A stretch of DNA of 6,154 nt. It comes from Flavihumibacter sp. GTDB taxonomy: Bacteria; Bacteroidota; Bacteroidia; Chitinophagales; Chitinophagaceae. A model generated the notes under the pieces. It did not search any database. It saw only the letters and a program-made list of their open reading frames with translations, and was not told where the DNA came from. This document shows positions 1-6,129 of the stretch, piece by piece; the first letter of the stretch is position 1, and each line of letters opens with the position of its first letter. The stretch lies in assembly GCA_025455285.1 (NCBI GenBank), contig JALOMU010000112.1, positions 1-6,154 of the forward strand. The letters are read 5' to 3'. A program made the position numbers and the translations under genes.

Positions 1-95
1 CTCAATGCCAGCGGAGATATTGCGGTTTTATTTTGCTTGAAGATCAAGGTGTTTGCGTCAGGGGTACCGAGACAACAAAGTTTACTAGTACAAGA
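1..95. other. No gene recognised at the left edge
   Basis: Beyond the possible gene remnant, no start codon with a plausible product, RNA gene or terminator is visible on either strand. The plus-strand frame that is open from the edge runs straight into the antisense of the SelA-like gene and is treated as a shadow. Short palindromes occur (GGTACC at 63-68 and TACTAGTA at 83-90), but nothing suggests an insertion-sequence end. Confidence 0.5.
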
Positions 96-137
96 CTACA
101 CCATCTTCTTCACAAAGTCGTTTGTTCGTTTAAAGAT
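96..137 (-). pseudogene. Out-of-frame remnant of the C-terminus of the truncated SelA-like gene
   Basis: Read in the +1 frame relative to the truncated gene, this stretch encodes IFKRTNDFVKKMV followed by TAG. Laid against the last residues of the intact paralog, VAKRILEELKKSA plus stop, the KR and KK pairs align and the stops coincide without gaps. The spacing implies that about 155 bases are missing between the ITPNL codons and this tail (155 is not a multiple of three, hence the frame change). The match is short, with four identities in the last twelve residues, so chance cannot be excluded. Confidence 0.45.
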
Positions 138-1149
138 TCGGCGTGATATTACCACCCTCAGGAATCCAGATTTTTGTTTCCACATCCTTCACAGATTTCG
201 CAGCAGCATCAATCAGCGCAATACTTTTTTCCCACTGCTTCCATTCCTTGTCGTGGTCCCTGGCGATGTATTGCTCCAGCGCTACATACATTCCCAGAAT
301 TTCTTCCTTGTTCACTTTCATACCCCGGCCAATGTTAAAACCACGTGGTGGCATGTGCAGTCGCGCAGCCTGTATGATGGATTTACGACCCATCAGTATA
401 CCTGCACTTTGCGGACCGCGAATTGCTTTACCACCTGAAATCTGCACCATATCAAAACCCATATCATTGAACTTCCAGAGATTCGAAACCGGAGGCACAT
501 CTGCTGCGATATCAATACTGGTGGGGATACCATGTTTTTTACCCAGGGCCACCCATTCTTCCTGTGAAATTTTTCCACTCTGGGAAATATTCAGAAAATG
601 CATCAGGGCTGTTTTTTCATTGATGGCACGCTCCAGTTCTTCCACTGTTTCAATCGGCACAATCTTACATCCTGTATTGATAAAGGCATGATTGTACACG
701 ATGTCATGTGCTTTCTGACAAATCACTTCCGATTTCATACCAGTGCCTTCAATATGAGGAAGGGCTTCCACCTTTTTCTGATCCATTCCGGTAAGGATAC
801 CTGCCAAACCAAGTGTCATTGCCGAGAAAGCTCCGGATGTTACAACAGCTGATTCGGAGTGCACCATCTTCGCGATGCGTTCACCCACTTTATCCTGCAA
901 TTCATCCAGCATGCAGAACTGGTCAGCTCCATAATTGATGGCATCCAGCACATAATCGTGCATGAGGGAACCCGTCATATAAGTCAGGGTACCGGTTGCA
1001 TTGATAAATGTGCGTACGCCAAGTTCCTTGAACAGATCCCGTTTGGGTGCTGCCAAAGGAGAACCTGTGCCTGCAAAAGCGTCCAGGCCACCTGCTAATC
1101 CGCCTACCGGCAGCAGGCCAAGGCCTTTAATTACATCCCTTCTTTTCAT
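130..1149 (-). CDS. Second SelA-like PLP enzyme, Tat-exported, C-terminally truncated
   Basis: This 339-residue paralog of the gene at 4942-6129 matches it at well over half of positions by eye from the FINA motif (48-51) onward. It keeps the PLP residues, with Schiff-base K241 in ISGGKAIRGPQSAG and D213 in SIDIAADVPP. The leader MKRRDVIKGLGLLP is a twin-arginine type, with AFA/G near residue 26 a possible cleavage site. The protein stops at ITPNL, equivalent to residue 332 of the paralog, so about 63 C-terminal residues are absent, including the ALRNG motif and most of the small domain that normally closes over the active site. A remnant of that C-terminus may lie just downstream in another frame (96-137). 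The gene is therefore probably damaged, or the sequence is missing a segment; a functional short form is less likely. It starts 17 bases after the RidA stop and is the last gene visible in the run. Confidence 0.78.
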   Translation of the reverse strand: MKRRDVIKGLGLLPVGGLAGGLDAFAGTGSPLAAPKRDLFKELGVRTFINATGTLTYMTGSLMHDYVLDAINYGADQFCMLDELQDKVGERIAKMVHSESAVVTSGAFSAMTLGLAGILTGMDQKKVEALPHIEGTGMKSEVICQKAHDIVYNHAFINTGCKIVPIETVEELERAINEKTALMHFLNISQSGKISQEEWVALGKKHGIPTSIDIAADVPPVSNLWKFNDMGFDMVQISGGKAIRGPQSAGILMGRKSIIQAARLHMPPRGFNIGRGMKVNKEEILGMYVALEQYIARDHDKEWKQWEKSIALIDAAAKSVKDVETKIWIPEGGNITPNL

Positions 1150-1166
1150 GGGTTGTTATTGTGGGG

Positions 1167-1628
1167 TTATTTATATGCGATACAATCAATTTCTACCAAA
1201 GAATCTCCAGGTACACCACCTTTTGCAACGGCTACGGTTGTACGAACCGGAGGATTTTTACCAAAACGGCCTATATACACTTCGTTCATTGCTTTGTAGT
1301 CTGCGATATCATTCAGGTATACATTCACCTTCAGCACTTTTTCCATGGAGGAACCTGCCTTGATCAGTTCTTTTTCCAGCTCTTTTAATACATGGTCTGT
1401 ATGAGCTTTTACATCGCCATCGAAATGGGCTCCCTTACCAGCAATGAATACCAAACCATTATAGGTGGTGGATCCGGAAAACAGGGGCACCCCCTGAAAA
1501 TCCGTTACATTTTTCACTTCCTTTTCCGGGGCACTGTTCCCAGCCGCTTTAGCTGCAGCAGATATACCTGTAACACCCAGAATGGATGCAAACAGTGATT
1601 TCAATACAGATCTTCTTTGTGTAGCCAT
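1167..1628 (-). CDS. Tat-exported RidA/YjgF-family enamine/imine deaminase
   Basis: This protein has 153 residues, against about 130 for typical RidA; the excess is an N-terminal leader. MATQRRSVLKSLF is a good twin-arginine motif, followed by a hydrophobic stretch and a possible AKA/A cleavage near residue 28. The RidA core (about 37-153) shows YNGLVFIAGKG, the helix containing AGSSMEKVLKVNVYLND, PPVRTTVAVA with the catalytic-type R129, and the closing EIDCIA with E146, matching Arg105 and Glu120 of E. coli RidA. The loop between them is two residues longer. RidA proteins hydrolyse reactive enamines/imines released by PLP enzymes to keto acids. The placement between two SelA-like PLP genes, with the same export route, suggests it handles their product (inference). 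It begins four bases after the SMP-30 stop. Its upstream sequence is an A run and not a Shine-Dalgarno match. Confidence 0.9.
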   Translation of the reverse strand: MATQRRSVLKSLFASILGVTGISAAAKAAGNSAPEKEVKNVTDFQGVPLFSGSTTYNGLVFIAGKGAHFDGDVKAHTDHVLKELEKELIKAGSSMEKVLKVNVYLNDIADYKAMNEVYIGRFGKNPPVRTTVAVAKGGVPGDSLVEIDCIAYK

Positions 1629-1632
1629 GGTA

Positions 1633-2550
1633 TTATTTTTTTGATGTTTGTTTATTGCCTCCTTTAAATTCCCTTCCAGGAAATTCCACCCGAAACTGTT
1701 CTACATTTCCCTGGTCCTGCATAGTAACATATGCTGTCCTGCCATCGGGACCACCAAAGGCGATATTGGTTGGGCGTTTACCCATCAGCGTTATCTCCTC
1801 CAGTTTGGTACCATCCGGAGCCAGCAGCAGAATCGTACCTTTTCCAAATCTTGTCACATAGAGATTTCCCTTCTGATCGCAGCGCATACCATCCAGCCCA
1901 TGATCGGTAAACTCATAGAATAATTGTTTGTTTTTAACAGAGCCATCGGCACCCAGGTCGTATACCCATATTTTACGCTGTAAGGATTCTCCTACATATA
2001 GTTTTTTATTATCCGGACTCACTTCTACCCCATTAGTCGTACCCATGGTATCCAGCAAATGCGTTGTACCATTTGGATCGATTCTCCACAATTGTCCGGT
2101 TTCATTTTTCCAATTGGGATCACTGGCATATATCCGGTCTTTATTATCAATTGCCAGGTCGTTCGGCTGATTCATGCGGGGCTCATGCGCCAGCAGACTG
2201 ATCTTTTTGGTACGCGGATCCACTTTCCACACATTGTGTTTGGTATAATCAGCCAGTACTAATTGGCCTTTGCTGTTAATCCGGATTCCATTGGCGATAC
2301 TGCCTTCCGGAAGCACCAGCCAAACGCTGGCTGTACCATCTGGTTTCACCTGGCCAATTGTACCCTGTTTTTCATAATTCACGGCGTAGAGATTTCCCCT
2401 GCTATCTACAGCAGGACCTTCTACACCACTGGTAAAGGAATTCACCGGTGTAAGCAGGGTTGATTTATGCAATACCTCAGGCTGCGCTGTTGCTGAGATT
2501 GTAATCAACAACGCTGCTACCAATAAACCTGTCTTCGTAAGTACTTTCAT
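1633..2550 (-). CDS. Secreted SMP-30/gluconolactonase (LRE)-family beta-propeller
   Basis: This 305-residue six-bladed propeller resembles regucalcin/gluconolactonase, enzymes that use one divalent metal to open sugar-acid lactones. The family metal ligands can be placed at E44 (GVEGPAVD), N173 (TTNGVEVSPDNKKLYV) and D220 (GLDGMRCDQKGNLYV), with the substrate-side Asn at N130 (NQPNDLAID), so the active site looks complete. A Sec signal peptide spans residues 1-22 (ATA/Q). Residues after about 290 form a short basic tail. A 40-base gap containing a small hairpin separates it from the CBM9-like gene upstream, and only four bases separate its stop from the RidA start. Lactonase activity in the periplasm is the most direct reading, and it would fit a sugar-acid pathway. 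Members of this family also act on other esters, so the exact substrate is open. Confidence 0.88.
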   Translation of the reverse strand: MKVLTKTGLLVAALLITISATAQPEVLHKSTLLTPVNSFTSGVEGPAVDSRGNLYAVNYEKQGTIGQVKPDGTASVWLVLPEGSIANGIRINSKGQLVLADYTKHNVWKVDPRTKKISLLAHEPRMNQPNDLAIDNKDRIYASDPNWKNETGQLWRIDPNGTTHLLDTMGTTNGVEVSPDNKKLYVGESLQRKIWVYDLGADGSVKNKQLFYEFTDHGLDGMRCDQKGNLYVTRFGKGTILLLAPDGTKLEEITLMGKRPTNIAFGGPDGRTAYVTMQDQGNVEQFRVEFPGREFKGGNKQTSKK

Positions 2551-2566
2551 TTTCTTTCTGAGTACT

Positions 2567-2583
2567 GGGAAACTGCGTTCCCC
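2567..2583 (-). other. Small intergenic RNA hairpin
   Basis: In the 40-base gap between the CBM9-like and SMP-30 genes, the minus-strand transcript reads GGGGAAC-GCA-GUUUCCC. This is a seven-pair stem with one G-U wobble and a three-base loop. The wobble pairs only in minus-strand RNA (it is A-C on the plus strand), which fits a role in this operon's transcript. No U-tract follows, so it is not a good intrinsic terminator. It could affect mRNA processing or the translation of the downstream gene, whose start is 16 bases further on. It may be chance. Confidence 0.35.
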
Positions 2584-2590
2584 TAGTTAA

Positions 2591-3685
2591 TTACCGATTT
2601 TTAATCTGCTGCAACCGGCCTTCTGCATCCAGCCGCCATTCAATTCCGGATTTTCTTTCTTTACCAACCAGCACAAAACCGGTTGGATCTTTCAATAGTT
2701 GCACCTGCATTGCATCCTTCCAATTGAGACCCGGATATTTTTTCCTAAGCTCATCCATACCGGATGCATATCGTTTGTGTTGTTCCCGGTGATCTCTCTG
2801 AAGGTAATAATATTTCCAAAGCGATCGCTGCATTTCAAGTGTTTCAGCTGAAATAAAGGAAGCAGGACCATGTTCTTCCGAAAACAGTATATATCCCCAG
2901 CGTTCCGGCATGTGCAGATCCACTCTGCCCTGTGGCGACCATACAATGTAATGAGGTTGTGCTATGCGGCCGGATGCATCTTTTTGTTTTTGATACACTC
3001 CATTCACCACATCCAGTTTCCAGTTTACATGAGAAAAATTCATACGCGCGATTTGTCCCTTACGTGGTGCCAGAGGTATGGCCAATTCCACATCCCATCC
3101 TTCATCTATATCACCGGGCTGATTCAATGTTCCGCGCAGGCGAACTGCTTTTTTTAATCCGGGAAATTCAAAACCCGAATCCCCATTACCTCCATCGCGG
3201 TAAGCTTTGGAGAGTAATAAGTCCCAGGTGGTACCAAAAGCATTAATCTGGAATTCAATATACTGTTGCATATCCCCGTCCATATCAATGAAAAACTCCA
3301 GTGCATTATCCATAAATACGGCCGTATCTTTTTTAGTCAGACTTGCCCATAATTGAGGCTGTTCCAATTGTGCAAACACATAGAGATACTGTTCGTCCCA
3401 ACAAAGTTTGAGTGCTGATTTGTTTCCTGTTGGACCACCTGCAATATCCCGGAAATTCGAAGTGAACGGAATCTGCTGCCAAATTGCTTCATTGGCAAAT
3501 CCATCTACCTGAATCGGTTGGTTAGTTTTGACAGCCCGGTATTGAGGGGGTGTAGTTAACAGCGGCTTTAATTTTCCCTCCGTAACTCCATCTGGTAAAT
3601 ACTCCGCCTTTTGTGCAGCTACCGGTACTGTACAAACGAAGCAAAGGCATATTGCCAGCAATCGATATATGGTTATTTTTTTCAA
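2591..3685 (-). CDS. Secreted carbohydrate-binding family 9 (CBM9)-like protein
   Basis: This 364-residue protein has a CBM9-like beta-sandwich at about residues 50-268. Recognisable parts are IQVDGFANEAIWQQ near the start, the LKLCWDEQYLYVFAQ strand pair, DNALEFFIDMDGD, the YIEFQINAFGTTWD strand, GWDVELAIPL, and the closing HMPERWGYILF. A Sec signal peptide covers residues 1-24, with cleavage predicted at VAA/Q. The start codon is TTG. It is chosen because a stop lies in frame only two codons upstream, no other start would keep the signal peptide, and the next Met is at residue 126. A charged tail (about 275-364), partly helical and ending in short strands, has no assignment. No glycosidase domain is attached, so it may bind or present a sugar ligand to its neighbours. 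It follows the amidohydrolase after six bases. CBM9-like proteins of this sort are common in Bacteroidota and mostly uncharacterised. Confidence 0.82.
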   Translation of the reverse strand: MKKITIYRLLAICLCFVCTVPVAAQKAEYLPDGVTEGKLKPLLTTPPQYRAVKTNQPIQVDGFANEAIWQQIPFTSNFRDIAGGPTGNKSALKLCWDEQYLYVFAQLEQPQLWASLTKKDTAVFMDNALEFFIDMDGDMQQYIEFQINAFGTTWDLLLSKAYRDGGNGDSGFEFPGLKKAVRLRGTLNQPGDIDEGWDVELAIPLAPRKGQIARMNFSHVNWKLDVVNGVYQKQKDASGRIAQPHYIVWSPQGRVDLHMPERWGYILFSEEHGPASFISAETLEMQRSLWKYYYLQRDHREQHKRYASGMDELRKKYPGLNWKDAMQVQLLKDPTGFVLVGKERKSGIEWRLDAEGRLQQIKNR

Positions 3686-3691
3686 CTGGTT

Positions 3692-4945
3692 TTATTTCGA
3701 ATAAGATAAAACAATAGGTCGGGCAATACCATTCAGGTCATATACAATCTTTCCCCCAAGGATCGTCATCTCACAAACCAGTTTTTGGTTGGAGGTGATC
3801 TTTGCACCGCTGCGGTCCCAGAATCCAAATTTTCCAGGCATCTGTTGCAATATGGCCACATCTGCTTCTGCGCCCACACTAAGATGCCCCAGGTCTTTGC
3901 GTTGAATTGCCAACGCGGGCGACCAGGTACTTGCTTTAATTAGTTCTTTCAAATCCATTTTCAGAGCAAGAAAGGTATTCATCACATTAAGCATATCTTT
4001 CATAGAAGCATTCATGCTGCCGATATGCAAATCGGTACTGATGGTATTTGGATAGAACCCCGCTTCAGCGGCGGGTTGCGCCTGTGATAACACAAAACTC
4101 GCACCGCCATACCCCACATCAAAAATGATCCCGCGTTCCTGTGCTTTTTTTACAAAAGGCTTGAGTTTTCGGGTAGCGGGATCCACAATAGGTTCACGCC
4201 GGTTGAGTTCTGTAAAGGCATGTGTATAGATATCGCCCGGACGCAAATGTTGAAAGAACAATTCCTCAATAGAGAGGGGCGGTGGGTCACTGCCACCAAA
4301 ATCAATAATCACCGGCAGGTTGGTCAGCCTGCCTGCTTCCACTGCCCGATCCACAGGAATCCATTCTCTTCGCTCATAGTGGGCCACTTTGAAACCGACA
4401 ATATGATCCGGGTATTGTTTGGCAACTGCAGCCGCCATTCCTGCATTCATATCGGTAGTATCCTGCTCCCAGGCACCACCCCGCATACCCTCTCCAACAA
4501 TATTCAGAAAAGAGAGAATCCGCGTTCTGCTGTTATCAATAATATTCCGTTTGAAAACAGTAAAATTTTTCCATCCCGCACCACCACAATCAACGGAAGT
4601 AGTAACACCGTTACGTAGGGTGAAGCCATCCGGAGCAACTGCCGTTAAGCCATTACTCAAATAATGATCCGGTTCCGTTCCAAAGAAATAATGACCATGA
4701 ATGTCTATGAGTCCGGGTACCACCAGCATACCCGCAGCCATCACCACCTGTTTGGCACCCGTGGTATCCAACTGCTTTTGAACCGCTACAATTTTACCAT
4801 CGCGGATGCCAACATCCAATATAGCATCAATGCCATTTTTGGGATCAATCACCCTCCCACCTTTGATCACGATGGAATAGGATTGAGCCTGCATCCAGCC
4901 GGAAAAAAGCAAGAGGCAGAATAAGAGTTGAATACTTTTTCTCAT
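3692..4945 (-). CDS. Exported amidohydrolase/deacetylase, cog3964-like (often misnamed dihydroorotase)
   Basis: This 417-residue metal-dependent hydrolase of the amidohydrolase superfamily starts with a Sec signal peptide, probably cut after A20 (MQA/QS). The small beta domain (about 22-75) is followed by the TIM barrel. Visible ligands are H83 and H85 in DIHGH (strand 1), K186 in VGFKVAHY (probable carboxylated lysine, strand 4), H242 in YTHAF (strand 6) and D305 in STDLH (strand 8). The strand-5 position reads LPVIIDFGG, so D215 stands where His is usual. NGVTTSVDCGGAG and LGHLSVGAEADVAIL are typical of the cog3964 group. From recall, cog3964 members Atu3266 and Oant2987 cleave acetyl-(R)-mandelate and are not dihydroorotases, and genes of this group often sit beside SelA-like genes, as here. 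The ATG overlaps the upstream stop by four bases, suggesting translational coupling. It most likely deacylates an ester or amide in the periplasm; the substrate is unknown. Confidence 0.9.
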   Translation of the reverse strand: MRKSIQLLFCLLLFSGWMQAQSYSIVIKGGRVIDPKNGIDAILDVGIRDGKIVAVQKQLDTTGAKQVVMAAGMLVVPGLIDIHGHYFFGTEPDHYLSNGLTAVAPDGFTLRNGVTTSVDCGGAGWKNFTVFKRNIIDNSRTRILSFLNIVGEGMRGGAWEQDTTDMNAGMAAAVAKQYPDHIVGFKVAHYERREWIPVDRAVEAGRLTNLPVIIDFGGSDPPPLSIEELFFQHLRPGDIYTHAFTELNRREPIVDPATRKLKPFVKKAQERGIIFDVGYGGASFVLSQAQPAAEAGFYPNTISTDLHIGSMNASMKDMLNVMNTFLALKMDLKELIKASTWSPALAIQRKDLGHLSVGAEADVAILQQMPGKFGFWDRSGAKITSNQKLVCEMTILGGKIVYDLNGIARPIVLSYSK

Positions 4946-6129
4946 GCTGATTTTTTTAATTCTTCCAGGATGCGTTTGGCCACGATTTTATACTCCCCTT
5001 CGCGCAGCATAAAAACAGTGAGGCTGATTCCTTTGTCATTTGCCAATACTTCAATAGAGGGGGCACCATTGCGAAGGGCAAGTTGCAGTTCAGCAGGTTT
5101 GAGAGGAATATCACTTGTGCTCCATTGAATCTGAAGGGTGGGGGTATGATTGGCCAATGGCGGAATCACAATTTCTGTCTGGATACCTTTGCGCTGTTTG
5201 GCCTGAGCCGCAATGTATTCTACCTGGTTCATCCAGTCTTTCCATTCCTTATCGTGATCGATGCTGACATATTTTTCCAATGCAGCCAGCATGCCAACAA
5301 TTTCTTCCTTATTTACTTTCATGCCTCTTCCAATGGTTCCACCTCTTGGAGGAGCACTTAACCTCGCCGCCTTGATGAGGTCCTTTCTTCCCATGAGGAT
5401 ACCGGCACTTTGGGGGCCTCTTAATGCTTTGCCACCGGAAATACAAACCAGGTCAAATCCGATTTCGTTAAAGCGCCAGAGATTCTCCACCGGTGGAACA
5501 TCCGCCGCAATATCAATCATGGTAGGGATGCCGTGTTTCCTGCCTGCAGCCACCCATTCTTCATGGGAGATCTTTCCCAGGTTGGCGTGGGCATTCAGAA
5601 ACCAGAGCATCGCAGTCTGCTCATTGATGGCTTTATACAGTTCATCTAAAGTTTCAATTTCAACAATTCGTACACCCGTGTTCGTTAGTGCATGTACATA
5701 TCCGCTGTTATGCGATTTTTGTACCAGCACCACTGATTTCATTCCATCCAGGCGAGGCAACTGTGCAACCTTTTTGGGATCGGTTCCGGTAAGTACACCT
5801 GCAGTTCCCAGTACCATGGCCGACCAGCATCCTGCGGTAACGGTTGCCGCTTCAGCGCGACAAATCTTAGCAATCCGCTCTCCGACTTTATCCTGCACTT
5901 CATCCAGCATTACATAGGATTTTGAAACCGCATTGATGGCATCCATCACTTCCGGATACATCAGGGAGGCTGTCATGGCTGTATAGGTTCCGGCAGCATT
6001 GATAAAGGATCGCAATCCCAGCTCGGTTATATAGTCCTTCTTGGGCGCAGGCATGGCAAATCCACCAAGGGGCAAAGCAGCTCCTGCTGGCGCAACCGAT
6101 AAATATTTCAGTAACTCTCTTCTTTTCAT
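4942..6129 (-). CDS. SelA-like (DgaE-like) PLP-dependent enzyme, Tat-exported, full length
   Basis: This 395-residue protein belongs to the fold-type I PLP family often mislabelled L-seryl-tRNA(Sec) selenium transferase, which includes the D-glucosaminate-6-phosphate ammonia-lyase DgaE. The likely Schiff-base lysine is K234 in SGGKALRGPQSAG, and D206 in the IDIAAD motif probably contacts the PLP ring nitrogen. R353 in ALRNG is a candidate carboxylate-binding residue in the C-terminal small domain (about 325-395). At 395 residues it lacks the extra N-terminal tRNA-binding part of true SelA. The start MKRRELLKYL is a twin-arginine motif followed by an Ala/Gly/Leu-rich stretch to about residue 26, so export by Tat is likely; the cleavage site is not sharp. 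It is the first gene of the run, and its stop overlaps the next start in ATGA. The reaction (elimination or ammonia-lyase on an amino acid or amino-sugar acid) is inferred; the family is firm, the substrate unknown. Confidence 0.9.
   Translation of the reverse strand: MKRRELLKYLSVAPAGAALPLGGFAMPAPKKDYITELGLRSFINAAGTYTAMTASLMYPEVMDAINAVSKSYVMLDEVQDKVGERIAKICRAEAATVTAGCWSAMVLGTAGVLTGTDPKKVAQLPRLDGMKSVVLVQKSHNSGYVHALTNTGVRIVEIETLDELYKAINEQTAMLWFLNAHANLGKISHEEWVAAGRKHGIPTMIDIAADVPPVENLWRFNEIGFDLVCISGGKALRGPQSAGILMGRKDLIKAARLSAPPRGGTIGRGMKVNKEEIVGMLAALEKYVSIDHDKEWKDWMNQVEYIAAQAKQRKGIQTEIVIPPLANHTPTLQIQWSTSDIPLKPAELQLALRNGAPSIEVLANDKGISLTVFMLREGEYKIVAKRILEELKKSA

Larger units (their letters stand above)
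130..6129 (-). other. Probable six-gene operon for an exported pathway
   Basis: Six genes share the minus strand with junctions of -4, +6, +40, +4 and +17 bases, and no terminator-like hairpin with a U-tract lies between them. All six products have an N-terminal export signal. The shared direction, tight spacing and related chemistry (PLP enzyme, deacylase, lactonase-like protein, imine hydrolase, sugar-binding protein) support co-transcription and a common pathway. The promoter is not in the window, or lies too close to the right edge to judge, so more genes may precede the first one. Confidence 0.75.

Noticed and set aside
35..48. CTTGA-AGA-TCAAG hairpin as a transcription terminator
   Set aside because: The stem is only five base pairs and no U-tract follows on the operon strand.
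60..140. Insertion-sequence junction truncating the second SelA-like gene
   Set aside because: No terminal inverted repeat, target duplication or transposase fragment is visible, and the downstream stretch resembles the gene's own C-terminus.
37..438. Plus-strand frame open from the left edge
   Set aside because: It starts at TTG and runs mostly antisense to the conserved SelA-like gene; the product has no recognisable features.
3611..3685. Lipoprotein lipobox in the Cys-rich leader of the CBM9-like protein
   Set aside because: The residues before each Cys do not fit the lipobox (small residue at -1), and a clean VAA/Q signal peptidase I site is present.
3692..4945. Dihydroorotase
   Set aside because: The signal peptide, the cog3964-type motifs and the absence of pyrimidine genes argue against it; this name is a known misannotation for the group.
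5261..5917. Plus-strand open frame of 218 codons, and a similar one at 143-691
   Set aside because: The two resemble each other only because they lie antisense to the two paralogous SelA-like genes in the same phase. They have Ser/Pro-rich shadow composition and no initiation context.
4942..6129. Selenocysteine synthase (SelA) and a selenium pathway
   Set aside because: The protein is too short, lacks the N-terminal tRNA-binding part, has an export leader, and has no SelB, SelD or tRNA-Sec nearby. It belongs to the SelA-like/DgaE-like group.
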